64,000 bases of DNA from Neorhizobium alkalisoli. GTDB taxonomy: Bacteria; Pseudomonadota; Alphaproteobacteria; Rhizobiales; Rhizobiaceae. The translations under genes were made by a program, and so were the position numbers. Under the pieces are notes generated by a model. That model saw nothing but the letters and a program-made list of their open reading frames with translations. It did not search any database and had not been told where the DNA came from. The stretch spans positions 744,001 to 808,000 of the forward strand of contig NZ_VIWP01000002.1 of NCBI RefSeq assembly GCF_007829835.1, written 5' to 3'. Below, piece after piece: positions 35,096 through 43,909 of this stretch (positions are counted from its first letter, which is position 1; each line of letters begins with the position of its first letter).

Positions 35096-36139
35096 CTAAA
35101 GCGGTATCTTCGATAGGACCTGTTCCGGAATGATCCAGACGGCATCCTCGAAACGAACCTTTTTCTGCAGCGGAAAAGCCCTAAAAAGGCTCTCTCCCGT
35201 ATAAGATAGCGAGCGCCAGTTGTCGTCGATGAAACGAATCGCACCATCCCAGTCGGTTGGCTGCGCCAGCGGCTGCAAATAGCTCAGCACGTAATCTCGA
35301 TCGACGCCGCTGTAAAAATCCTTCATACGGTGGTCAATGGAAAGCTCGCCCTCGATCGCCAGCGGACCTGAAGGGCCGGCATAAGTGGCGAACCAAGCGC
35401 AAGGTATGCCGTAGGTTTCGGCAATCACCAATCCATGCAGGCTCGTTGAGAGAATCCGCCTGCAAGCTGCGATTTCTTCGACCTTGTCGCGCAGGCCGTC
35501 GATCGTCGCCGGCGTATAGGTGTTGATTATATGCACCCGGTCGGCGAGTTCCGGCGGTATGCGATACCGTTCGATCGTCGCGCGCACGAGCGAATCGGCC
35601 GTCGGCCTATCGAGTTCAGAAATGTGGACAATGACGCCAAGGTCCCATTTCTTTTCTACACGGGCCGGAAAAACCTTTGGAAGGAACCAAACCGGATCCC
35701 CGTAATTTTCGCCGACATCGAGGCCGCGCTGGCGCAATGCGGCAGCAGTCCGGCGGCCACGCACTGCATGGACCACCATCTCGGTATCATCCGGTATGCT
35801 GTACCCCGTCAACGCGCCAGTCTTGTCGCGCCCCATATCGAAACCGGTACCCCACAAATGCACCTTGCCGAAATGCAATGCATGACCAATCGTACCGACG
35901 GCCGCGAGACGCTCACTATCGGCGCTGAAAGCTGCACGACTGATCGGAAGCTGACAGATCGCTGCAACAATGACTGCACTTAGCGCATCGCCGAGATTGG
36001 CATCGGGGTGGGTCGCTGTTGTCCAGACCCACGAGAACCGCAGGCTCTCGACCCCCTTCTTTCCGTCACGCGCAAGCGCACCGGAAGCCGGATACCGCTT
36101 GTTGCGGCTCAACAATCGCTTGGCAGCAGCTAAAGGCAT
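35096..36139 (-). CDS. Polysaccharide pyruvyl transferase family protein (copy 1)
   Basis: This 347-residue protein belongs to the family of enzymes adding pyruvate ketals from phosphoenolpyruvate to sugars. The N-terminal part has NLGDALSAVIVAAI and AAVGTIGHALHFGKVHLWGTGFD; the C-terminal part has RILSTSLHGLVIAETYGIPCAWF, the conserved His-containing signature. Pyruvyl capping gives capsules negative charge. It is closely related to the next gene, so the two are tandem duplicates. The ATG at 36139 was chosen; a TTG at 36178 would overlap the upstream gene by 29 bases and has no better ribosome site. Confidence 0.8.
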   Translation of the reverse strand: MPLAAAKRLLSRNKRYPASGALARDGKKGVESLRFSWVWTTATHPDANLGDALSAVIVAAICQLPISRAAFSADSERLAAVGTIGHALHFGKVHLWGTGFDMGRDKTGALTGYSIPDDTEMVVHAVRGRRTAAALRQRGLDVGENYGDPVWFLPKVFPARVEKKWDLGVIVHISELDRPTADSLVRATIERYRIPPELADRVHIINTYTPATIDGLRDKVEEIAACRRILSTSLHGLVIAETYGIPCAWFATYAGPSGPLAIEGELSIDHRMKDFYSGVDRDYVLSYLQPLAQPTDWDGAIRFIDDNWRSLSYTGESLFRAFPLQKKVRFEDAVWIIPEQVLSKIPL

Positions 36140-36149
36140 CGTATCTCGC

Positions 36150-37193
36150 TTACCGGAATTTCGAAACAAGCTGTCCAAGGAACGACGCTTTTGGCTTCGT
36201 GCCCGTGGCGATCAGCGAATGGTCGAAAGCACTTCCGGTAGGTCCTTTCGCAAGCGGCTTAGCCGGGATCGGGAAAGCCCCGATCAATGCATCTTCATCC
36301 AATTGCTTGGGATACCAGACACGGTCGATCGTCTCGATCAAAGCGTTCCAATCGGTCTCTTGACGACGCGGCTGGTACCAGACGTCGACGAAGGACTGAC
36401 CCAGACCGCGGTAAAGGTCGTTGAACCGGAGATCGATGGCGTCAGGCGTTTCGAAATCGACGCGGCCGAGGCCTGCACTGGAAGCGCGCGGCGAGAAATA
36501 TAGGCAAGGAATTCCGTAGCTCTCTGCAAAAACCATACCGTGAAGGCTGGTGGAAACGATCCGCTTGCAGGCCAGAATCTCGTCAAGCCGCTCACGCAGC
36601 GCTGCGGTCGTCGGCGCGGTGACAGTGTTGATCAGCTTAATCGAACCCGCATCCTCAGGCGACAGATTATAACGGACATGATCAGGTAGCGGCTTTGCCG
36701 AATAGCTACGATCGGCCAATTCCGAAAGATGAAGAATGACGCCGAGCTCATAACGCTTTTCAACAGGCGCAGTGTGGAAGCGTGGCAGCAACCACAGTGG
36801 ATCGCCATAGACGCCCGGGCCGGAATCCGGAGCCAGCAGCGCACGCGTGAACGGCCCACGCGTCGCATGGACATGCATCGTCGTGTTACGCGGAAGAGTG
36901 TAAGGAATCTTCGCCTCATCGCTCTGACTCGGATTCGTGTGCGGCGAGGTACCAGTACCCCAGAAAGACACGCTACCGCCTTCGAACATGTGACCGATCG
37001 TGCCGACAGCCGCCAGCCGCGTTTCGCCGGACTTGGATGCAACATGCTTGACAGGCAGACCGGAGACCATCGAAACGATGATCGGAGACAGCGCATCTCC
37101 GAGGTTCAGATAATCCTGTTTGGCAGTTTTACCGACCCAGGACAGAGGTATGGTGCCAGTCGAGGCAACAACCTCTTTCAAGCTATTTGACAT
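36150..37193 (-). CDS. Polysaccharide pyruvyl transferase family protein (copy 2)
   Basis: This 347-residue paralogue of the neighbouring gene shares the blocks LNLGDALSPIIVSMVSGLP, LAAVGTIGHMFEGG, FWGTGTSPHTN, YELGVILHLSELADRSY and RIVSTSLHGMVFAESYGIPCLYF. The same fold and reaction are inferred; different acceptor sugars would explain keeping two copies. It is first of the pair on the minus strand. The 225 bases upstream separate it from the divergent GT4 gene and must hold both promoters. Confidence 0.8.
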   Translation of the reverse strand: MSNSLKEVVASTGTIPLSWVGKTAKQDYLNLGDALSPIIVSMVSGLPVKHVASKSGETRLAAVGTIGHMFEGGSVSFWGTGTSPHTNPSQSDEAKIPYTLPRNTTMHVHATRGPFTRALLAPDSGPGVYGDPLWLLPRFHTAPVEKRYELGVILHLSELADRSYSAKPLPDHVRYNLSPEDAGSIKLINTVTAPTTAALRERLDEILACKRIVSTSLHGMVFAESYGIPCLYFSPRASSAGLGRVDFETPDAIDLRFNDLYRGLGQSFVDVWYQPRRQETDWNALIETIDRVWYPKQLDEDALIGAFPIPAKPLAKGPTGSAFDHSLIATGTKPKASFLGQLVSKFR

Positions 37194-37418
37194 TTTATAC
37201 CATTCTAGCGTTGCAGAACCGACGCTTGCCGCAGCAGAGCTATTATCGGATGCCGCCTATAACACGACACTGCAAATCACAATAGCGCAGATATTCAATC
37301 TCCCCAATCAGCGGATGAATGCGTATATGTGTGTGGCGCCGGACCGCTCCGATGCGCGCCAAATGAGTACGCTGCACGAGGAGAGAGCGCCCACTGGGTC
37401 GCATCAAAAGAAAAAGCA

Positions 37419-38603
37419 ATGTTCATACTATCGATGCCCCCTGCCCGGATTGAAACAACGCGTGTGCTATTCGATATTTCACGCCTATTCAGATGCCGCA
37501 GCAATGCTTTTGCGACAGGGGTAGATCGTATTGACCTTGCACTGGCGTTCAACCTTGTGAGGCAATTCGCGGATCACTGCCATTTCGTGCATGCCGGCCC
37601 AGCGGGACCGGCGATCGTCGATCAAGCAGCCAGCCTCGCACTGCTCGCGCATCTTGATAAACGTTGGAACGACCCCTCTAGCGGCGATCTGGCGCCTTTT
37701 TCAGGCCGACGCTTTACCGCAGATGCCATCTTGCGCGGACTAACTCGCAGCGAGCAGCGGAAGCTGGCGACGGCCGACACGACTTATGTCGTCGCCTCGC
37801 ATTCGGGTCTTGGCAAAGTCGAAGGCGCATTAAAACGCCTTGATCCGGAACAAAGGATGCGGCGGTTTGTCTATCTGCACGATATCATTCCACTTGAAAT
37901 GCCGGAATATCAGCGACCGGAGACGCGAGGCGCATTCGAACGTTATCTGCGCGAATTGACTGATTCGCCTCTGGTGATCGCCTCCAATTCCGACGATACC
38001 GACATGCGCGTGCGCAAACTCGCGGCCAAGGAGAAATGGCCCGTCGAGACTTTCACCGTTCTCAAGCCGCAGCTTTCGCAGATGCCGATAAAGTCTGGCG
38101 AACCACGTCCTCTGGTCTCGGCATATCTTGCAGATCCCCGTCCGTTCTTCACCATCATCGGCACGATCGAACCCCGAAAAAACCATCTTTTGCTTCTCAA
38201 TCTCTGGCGGCAGCTTGCCGAGGAATGTGACGCCCCCCCGAGGTTGTGCATTATCGGCAAGCGGGGATGGGAGAATGAAAATGTTCTGGATATGCTTGAT
38301 CGCTGCGATGCCATCAAAGGTCTGGTCACGGAATTCGGCTCTCTTTCCGATACCGAGGTGCAGCTTTTGATGATGAGGGCGGAGGCGCTTCTGTTTCCCT
38401 CGTTCGTCGAAGGTCTCGGCATCCCATTGCTGGAAGCTGCGGCGATGAATCTACCATGTATCGTTTCCGACATCCCGGTGTTTCGCGAAGTCGCGCCGGC
38501 AGGCACAATCTTTCTCGATCCACTCGACGGGCCCGGCTGGAAACGGTCTATAATGTCTAAAACCGGAAAACAGCACGTGCCCTCGCCGGCCGGCAGCCTC
38601 TGA
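37419..38603 (+). CDS. GT4-family glycosyltransferase, probably frameshifted at its C-terminus
   Basis: The frame encodes 394 residues with the GT4 layout: VLFDISRLFRC at the start, RFVYLHDIIPLEMPEY, then TIIGTIEPRKNHLLLLNLW, LCIIGKRGWENENV and the EX7E block FVEGLGIPLLEAAAMNLPCIVSD. It resembles WbaZ/mannosyl transferases. After GPGWKRSI the reading changes to a short Ser/Thr/Lys tail. In the other frame from 38561 the sequence continues as a sensible tail (ARALAGRQPLIVDWFQNVD) to a stop at 38650. One missing A in the AAAA run at 38559-38562 would explain this. The annotated stop is kept. The ATG at 37419 has only a weak ribosome site. Confidence 0.78.
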   Translation: MFILSMPPARIETTRVLFDISRLFRCRSNAFATGVDRIDLALAFNLVRQFADHCHFVHAGPAGPAIVDQAASLALLAHLDKRWNDPSSGDLAPFSGRRFTADAILRGLTRSEQRKLATADTTYVVASHSGLGKVEGALKRLDPEQRMRRFVYLHDIIPLEMPEYQRPETRGAFERYLRELTDSPLVIASNSDDTDMRVRKLAAKEKWPVETFTVLKPQLSQMPIKSGEPRPLVSAYLADPRPFFTIIGTIEPRKNHLLLLNLWRQLAEECDAPPRLCIIGKRGWENENVLDMLDRCDAIKGLVTEFGSLSDTEVQLLMMRAEALLFPSFVEGLGIPLLEAAAMNLPCIVSDIPVFREVAPAGTIFLDPLDGPGWKRSIMSKTGKQHVPSPAGSL

Positions 38604-38621
38604 TCGTCGATTGGTTCCAGA

Positions 38622-39335
38622 ATGTCGATAACCTTCAGCAACGTTCATAAACAACTTCGCCAGAAGACCAAGAAGACAAAGGTTTTCGATGGTGCCGACG
38701 CGCTGTTCCAGCAGGACAAGATAACCGGTATTTTGGCGCCCCCGGGCTCTGGCAAGACTACTGCGGCACAGTTGACCACCGGAAAACTACGCCCCGATAT
38801 CGGTCGAGTGCAGAGGACCTCGCTCGTCTCGTTTCCAGTCGCATCAGGTGGCATATTCAACGGCTTGCTATCCGGTCGCGAGAACTTGGTTTTCTTATGC
38901 CGCGTCTTCGGATTCGATCCACGGCCAATAATCAAATTCATCATTGAATTCACCAACCTCGGCAAAGTGATCGACAAACCGCTGAAGACCTATACACGAG
39001 ATGAACGAACGAAGCTGATGTTCGCGTCCTGCTATGCGATCCCGTTCGATATTTACGTCGTCGATGATTCGATCATCGGAGGGCGGAACACTTTTCGTGA
39101 CCGCTGCGAGGCACTGGTGCTCGAAAGGATGACCACCTCCGGCTTCGTCATTTACAGTTCATCCCCTAGCCTCTTGCGCAAATACTGCAACGATTTCTAC
39201 ATCATCGACCGGCTGGGTCTGCTGAAGGTGGATACGATCGAAGAAGCGGTCGAAATCATCGGCCCGGCAAGGCTCAAAGAAGGAGATGGCTACACAGAGA
39301 ATGCAGACGCAGGCGGTGACGTCCTGCAGCTCTGA
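38622..39335 (+). CDS. KpsT-like ABC ATPase with divergent motifs
   Basis: This 237-residue ATPase is of the capsule/lipopolysaccharide export class (KpsT/BexA/Wzt). Walker A is intact (APPGSGKTTAAQL, residues 39-51). The middle has FVCR-like FLCRVFGFDPRPI and a degenerate signature TYTRDERTKLMFA in place of SSGMRSRL. Walker B ends in VVDDS, where the catalytic Glu is Asp. It would power a KpsM permease, but no KpsM gene is in the window. If the preceding glycosyltransferase is read through its frameshift, the two genes overlap by 29 bases. Capsule export is inferred from the KpsE- and Wza-like genes nearby. Confidence 0.78.
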   Translation: MSITFSNVHKQLRQKTKKTKVFDGADALFQQDKITGILAPPGSGKTTAAQLTTGKLRPDIGRVQRTSLVSFPVASGGIFNGLLSGRENLVFLCRVFGFDPRPIIKFIIEFTNLGKVIDKPLKTYTRDERTKLMFASCYAIPFDIYVVDDSIIGGRNTFRDRCEALVLERMTTSGFVIYSSSPSLLRKYCNDFYIIDRLGLLKVDTIEEAVEIIGPARLKEGDGYTENADAGGDVLQL

Positions 39336-39483
39336 TCTGTTGAAGCCCGTCCATCTTTGCTGGTGGGAGGCGCAAAATTCAGACGAAGACCACTGCATCG
39401 GTTGCAAATCAGGTCAAGATCACGCAATTAGGCGCTCTGCACAGGCATAGCGGCCGCTCGTCAGCTCTCCATACGGGAATACC

Positions 39484-40809
39484 ATGTCAAGTACACGTAT
39501 CATGATCGATGGCTACAATCTTGCGCTGGAAAAGGGCACGGGCGTAGCAACCTATTCCCGCAACCTCAGCCTGGAGCTTTCCAAGCTCGGCCACAAGATT
39601 GACCTTCTATACGGTGTGCGCGCCTCGACCGGCAAACATGCTCTAATGAGCGAAGTCAACTTCTTCGACCCCATGGCGAAGTCACTGAAGACCTCTGAAG
39701 TCGTTAAGACGATGTTCAAATCGCCACTCGGTCTGACGGCCCGAGAAGTACCGATCACCGGCCGCGTCATCGCCAAGAATCCCGTGCGGGTCCTGCCGCC
39801 CTATGACCGCATCTTCAACTACCGTAACCTGTTTTCGCTTTCCCGCTGGCATTTCCGCGTCTTTGGGCGGTTCATGGAAACCTCCTACGAACAGCCGGCC
39901 GACATCGCCCATTGGACCTATCCGCTGCCGATCCGCCTCAAGAAGGCGCAGAACATTTATACGATCCACGATCTTGTGCCACTCCGCCTGCCCTACACGA
40001 CGCTCGACAACAAGAAGGAATATTATCGCGTTGCGCGCGACATCGCCCGCCACGCGGATCATATCGTCACAGTGTCGGAAGCCTCCAAGCGCGATATTGT
40101 CGACCTTCTGGAAGTCCCCGAGGAGCGGGTGACAAATACCTATCAGTCAGTCAGTCTGCCGCCGGCTCTGCTTGCCCGCTCATTCGACGAGGTGGCTCAG
40201 GAGGTCGAAGCGATCTTTGGTCTGGAACCAAAGAAATATTTCCTCTTTTTCGGCGCGATCGAGCCGAAAAAGAATGTCAGCCGCATCATCGAGGCGTATC
40301 TGGCCAGCCAGTCGAAATATCCGCTAGTCGTCGTCGGCCAGTTGACCTGGAAGGACACCAACGACCTTCGGCTTCTCGGAGTATCGGGGGGAGGAGGCGG
40401 CAGCAAAACGCAGGCTGCTGATCCGTCGATCTCGGCTGTATCACGCGCGCAACAGATCATCCGGCTTGAATATCTTCCGCTCGCCCTGTTGACCTCGATC
40501 ATTCGCTGCGCCCGCGCCGTCGTATTTCCTTCGCTTTATGAAGGGTTCGGGCTGCCTATCCTGGAAGCCATGCAGCTTGGCACGGCTGTGATAACCGGTA
40601 CAGAAGGCTCCAACCCGGAAGTGGCCGGCGATAGCGCCTATCTGGTTGATCCCTATGATGTCGGAGCGATTGCGCAAGGCATTCGTGACATGCAGAATGA
40701 TGATGACATGGTTGCTCATTACGAAACCGTCGGAAAGCAACGTGCCGAGGTCTTTTCACCAGAGCGTTATTCTGAAAGACTGGATGCCCTCTACAAGCGA
40801 CTGAAATGA
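39484..40809 (+). CDS. GT4-family glycosyltransferase
   Basis: This 441-residue enzyme has the GT4 plan. The N-terminal acceptor loop is RIMIDGYNLALEKGTGVATYSRNL. It is followed by IYTIHDLVPLRLPYTT, FLFFGAIEPKKNVSRIIEAY, and the donor-binding EX7E block SLYEGFGLPILEAMQLGTAVI. A Gly-rich loop (GVSGGGGGSKTQA) interrupts the C-terminal domain at about residue 300. No membrane anchor is seen. The next gene starts in its stop codon region (ATGA overlap). Mannosyl or rhamnosyl transfer is possible given the GDP-mannose genes, but is not shown by the sequence. Confidence 0.88.
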   Translation: MSSTRIMIDGYNLALEKGTGVATYSRNLSLELSKLGHKIDLLYGVRASTGKHALMSEVNFFDPMAKSLKTSEVVKTMFKSPLGLTAREVPITGRVIAKNPVRVLPPYDRIFNYRNLFSLSRWHFRVFGRFMETSYEQPADIAHWTYPLPIRLKKAQNIYTIHDLVPLRLPYTTLDNKKEYYRVARDIARHADHIVTVSEASKRDIVDLLEVPEERVTNTYQSVSLPPALLARSFDEVAQEVEAIFGLEPKKYFLFFGAIEPKKNVSRIIEAYLASQSKYPLVVVGQLTWKDTNDLRLLGVSGGGGGSKTQAADPSISAVSRAQQIIRLEYLPLALLTSIIRCARAVVFPSLYEGFGLPILEAMQLGTAVITGTEGSNPEVAGDSAYLVDPYDVGAIAQGIRDMQNDDDMVAHYETVGKQRAEVFSPERYSERLDALYKRLK

Positions 40810-41555
40810 GCTCGATAAACAAGATTACAGACGCTCTTGGGTTCAGAAAAAGGGGATCGACCATCACTGAAAATGCCAATCAGGTCGCATCCACGCAGCT
40901 GGAGATCCTACTGTCCACAGCCCGCCGCCACGCGGCGCAGGCTCCACAAACACGGGAATCCGAGCTTATTCTCGAACTCTGCGCCGTAATCGAAGCGGCG
41001 CCGAGTGATCCAGCGGAGCTGCGTCGGGAAATCTTTCGCGATGCCGTCAAAGGCATTGCCAATGTAATACGCAACAGCCAGCTACCGGTTGATCTACCGC
41101 TGTCGAAAATGGTGCCGGGCGCCTATGGCACACCGGAGCTGCTGGCTGCGGAAATCGAACGCGCCAATGCGACCGAACCGGTCTTGCTCGGAGAACTGCG
41201 CCAGATCCGCCAGAAGCTGAAGAGTGCGACCGAAGGCAATGACGACATCGACGATTCGATCCGGCGCCTCTATTACGCGTCAGTTTTTGCTAAGAACCCA
41301 TCAACCGAAGATATACTGCCACCTGGCTCGCCTTCCCGTTCGCTCGATCTGGCCGCGCTTGTGGTACAAAAAGTCTTGCCGAACGGCTGGTGGACGCTCG
41401 GCGCCAGCGGCCATAATCTCGATGACATGCCTGTCGCCAAAGTCGGAACATGGACGGGTGATAGTCCAAAACCAGAATCCGCGCCGACGACCCCGCTCAC
41501 GCTACTCCTCGCGCTGATGCTTACGCTTATCGAAGCGGAGAAGAAGAGCGGCTGA
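40806..41555 (+). CDS. Uncharacterised protein coupled to a glycosyltransferase
   Basis: I do not recognise this 249-residue protein. It starts with a basic stretch (FRKRGST), has a helical N-terminal half (STARRHAAQAPQTRESELILELCAVIEAA), a central segment with several Arg/Glu helices (LLGELRQIRQKLKSATEG) and a C-terminal hydrophobic helix LTLLLALMLTLIEAEKKSG that could touch the membrane. There is no signal peptide. Translational coupling by ATGA overlap to the GT4 gene suggests a shared task, for example membrane association of that enzyme. Confidence 0.6.
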   Translation: MSSINKITDALGFRKRGSTITENANQVASTQLEILLSTARRHAAQAPQTRESELILELCAVIEAAPSDPAELRREIFRDAVKGIANVIRNSQLPVDLPLSKMVPGAYGTPELLAAEIERANATEPVLLGELRQIRQKLKSATEGNDDIDDSIRRLYYASVFAKNPSTEDILPPGSPSRSLDLAALVVQKVLPNGWWTLGASGHNLDDMPVAKVGTWTGDSPKPESAPTTPLTLLLALMLTLIEAEKKSG

Positions 41556-41690
41556 CGCCTTGTTCGTCAGCAGCCGTCAAAATCACAAGTTGTCGGGATG
41601 ATGCCGCGGGGCACCTTTAAATGGGGATTAGGCTAAAACAAGCCCTTGTAAGCTTACGCTTAATCAACCGCTAGTCGACCCAAAGTCCTA

Positions 41691-41936
41691 TCAGGCGTGC
41701 GCCATGCTCGAGCGCGCGGCACGGCGTTCTGCACGGATCTTCTGCCGCCTCTGTTCGCGCTTTGCCGCGATCTGCATATGTTTTTCCATTGACCGCTCAA
41801 GGGCCCGCTCCTCAGCAAATTGCTGACGATAGGCAAGCGAGAGACGGAAGATTGCAAGTCCGATCACGCCTGCGACAATGGTCAAGACCACAATAAAACC
41901 TGTAAACATCAGAAACACGCTGCTCATGTCCATCAT
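41691..41936 (-). CDS. Small membrane protein with basic helical tail
   Basis: This 81-residue protein has one N-terminal membrane helix (about 6-32, FLMFTGFIVVLTIVAGVIGLAI) followed by a long, highly charged helix rich in Arg, Glu and Gln (EERALERSMEKHMQIAAKRE). The tail should stay in the cytoplasm and may bind nucleic acid or acidic partners. A GGAAAGG ribosome site supports the ATG at 41936. The family is not recognised; a similar layout is seen in the small protein at 43417. Confidence 0.6.
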   Translation of the reverse strand: MMDMSSVFLMFTGFIVVLTIVAGVIGLAIFRLSLAYRQQFAEERALERSMEKHMQIAAKREQRRQKIRAERRAARSSMAHA

Positions 41937-42098
41937 GTGGTGTGCCTTTCCGATGATCTCAACGCCGTATGGCGAGATTTTGTTCGCTCACCATTTGTTT
42001 ATTCCAGCCGTTCGAAAGGCGAGCGAACGTCTATGTCCCCGGAATTTCTCCGCGCGCCACCTCGAAAGGCAGCGCGGGATATGTTCATTCGGAAAGGT

Positions 42099-43229
42099 TC
42101 ATTTCCAATAGAGGTCATCGGCGAGGCCGTTGACGAACTTCAGGTAGTCGGTAGACGTCGATGGTACGGCCGCATTGGTATAATCCTCGCAGAGCGTCAT
42201 ATACCAAGTGTGATCCTGGCCGGTTTCCCTGTCGCGGACGGTCCGGGCATAGGCCTTGGGATCCCCCGACGTTGCAGAAACTTGCAGCTTGTCGTTATAC
42301 GAAACCCCATCAAGTGCGGGGCGGCTACAACGGCCCGCAGCAGCGATGCGAGCTGCAAGTGCGGGTGCTGCCTGACCAGAGCGCGGATGCACCCAATCTT
42401 CACGAGCCCATTTTTCCCAGCGCGACAGGCCGAACTCTCTAGTCCAATAGGTCTGCTCCACCTGCATTGCCTCGCCTGGCGTCTCACCGCTCTTGGAACT
42501 GCGCGAATAATGGCTGGACACGATCGAGACGAGATTCAGGTTTGACTTGTATTGGAATTTCGTGGTGAACCACGTCGTCAGGCCGCGATTGTATCGCTGT
42601 GCACAGCCGGTGGCGAGTTTTGCCGGATCGCCGGTATTCAGCTTGCTCGGGAAGACGCCGTAGCCAGCAGTACCAAGCGCCGGAACAATAGAAGGCGCGA
42701 TCACCCAACCACGGAAGAAGCGCTGAGAGCTTTCGGGATTCTGCGCGCAAAGATCCGACTCGAAGCTCGATAACGCAACCGGGCTGTAACTGCCCATAAT
42801 GAACCCGTATCCGCCATCATACCATTGAATCGAAGCACCGTTGCGATCAGCGTCGTCGTCATCGGCAGCGACCGGCTCGCCACAAGCAGAACGGATCGTA
42901 GAAGAAACTATGCGTGTGTTCTTTCCCTTCTGGACAGGGACGTTAATTTTCGTCACCGGACCCTGACCGCAGCCGGATTTCGGTGCTGGGAAGTTACCGA
43001 CGACATAAGGCGGGCGCTCACCGGGGCGGATGTCGCGGCGAGCCTTGCAGTCGGGCGTACCGGGAATCTTTCCGGGCGCGATGGAACCGTCAGGCTGGGT
43101 ACAGACGTCCATCGTCATGAAATCCGAGATCGGCCCCAGCGAGCCGCCTGCCGCATGGCCAATTGAGGCCGATCCGGCGAAAAAGGCGGCCACAAGGAGG
43201 CGCCTGCAAGTTGAATTTGATAGGAGCAC
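42099..43229 (-). CDS. Secreted cysteine-containing protein of unknown function
   Basis: This 376-residue exported protein has a signal peptide RRLLVAAFFAGSASIGHA with cleavage before AGG at about residue 27. The mature part has eight cysteines spread along it (in VCTQ, PDCK, SGCG, SACG, DLCA, TGCA, GRCS, TLCE), enough for four disulfides, and many Tyr/Trp residues near the middle and end (TYWTREFGLSRWEKWARED, HTWYMTLCEDY). No known catalytic motif was recognised. The start is the GTG at 43229, which has a perfect GGAGG site 6 bases upstream; an ATG-like longer frame to 43400 lacks one. Its periplasmic or surface location fits an envelope role. Confidence 0.65.
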   Translation of the reverse strand: MLLSNSTCRRLLVAAFFAGSASIGHAAGGSLGPISDFMTMDVCTQPDGSIAPGKIPGTPDCKARRDIRPGERPPYVVGNFPAPKSGCGQGPVTKINVPVQKGKNTRIVSSTIRSACGEPVAADDDDADRNGASIQWYDGGYGFIMGSYSPVALSSFESDLCAQNPESSQRFFRGWVIAPSIVPALGTAGYGVFPSKLNTGDPAKLATGCAQRYNRGLTTWFTTKFQYKSNLNLVSIVSSHYSRSSKSGETPGEAMQVEQTYWTREFGLSRWEKWAREDWVHPRSGQAAPALAARIAAAGRCSRPALDGVSYNDKLQVSATSGDPKAYARTVRDRETGQDHTWYMTLCEDYTNAAVPSTSTDYLKFVNGLADDLYWK

Positions 43230-43416
43230 GTGCTTCCTCCGTTGAAGGGAATCGTCAAAGACCAGACCAGCGAACCCGGTTCTCAAAGAAGCACCGGACC
43301 TAGCGCAATCTTGTCGATGCGTGCGGCGAGAATATGAATTTGTTCCGACGAAAACACCTGTGCAAAATACGTAATGCGCGTGGGAACCATCCCCCGCCAA
43401 TCGGGCACGAAAGACT

Positions 43417-43722
43417 ATGACCGCATCGCTGTCGCCAATCGAAATAGTTCCCGGCTTGCTAGTCGTTTCAATGATGTGCCTTATTGGCCTTGGCTTGCAT
43501 CAGATGGTGAAAGCGCGCGAGAGGATGCTCGCCGAATACAATAGACGCGAAAAGGTCCGCCAGATGGCGGCCGTTTTTAAAAACAGTCTAGCGCACGAAT
43601 TGCAGCCTCTCAGCATGCGCCGTATTTCTCTAACCTCAGACCGCATGATCAGGCCCGTCATGACTCGTAGACGCCTGAATTTACATTCGCGACTATTCCA
43701 GAAGGAGCCACCGCGAAAATAA
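43417..43722 (+). CDS. Small putative membrane protein
   Basis: This 101-residue protein has an N-terminal hydrophobic helix (about 9-30, IVPGLLVVSMMCLIGLGLHQM), a charged helix (KARERMLAEYNRREKVRQM) and an Arg-rich tail. It is divergent from the secreted protein. A GAAAGA-like ribosome site precedes the ATG. No family is recognised. The frame is short, so coding status is moderately certain only. An inverted repeat (CTCGCGGC at 43724-43731, GCCGCGAG at 43747-43754) follows directly but lacks a T run. Confidence 0.45.
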   Translation: MTASLSPIEIVPGLLVVSMMCLIGLGLHQMVKARERMLAEYNRREKVRQMAAVFKNSLAHELQPLSMRRISLTSDRMIRPVMTRRRLNLHSRLFQKEPPRK

Positions 43723-43909
43723 TCTCGCGGCCGCCGGCGTTTACCAGCCGCGAGGCTTAAGGATGAGACGCAAAGGTTATCCAGCACCCGATCAACCGCC
43801 GAATCTTGCGCCTATGGCGCGACGGCATCGCGCCAAAATTGGGATTCATGATAACGTCTATTCGGAATAGCTGCTGCGGTCCGGTGCGTTTGACAGAATA
43901 TCCGAGACG

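Noticed and set aside
43724..43754. Inverted repeat CTCGCGGC/GCCGCGAG as a terminator
   Set aside because: The stem is good but no T run follows on either strand, so it is only noted beside the small gene at 43417.
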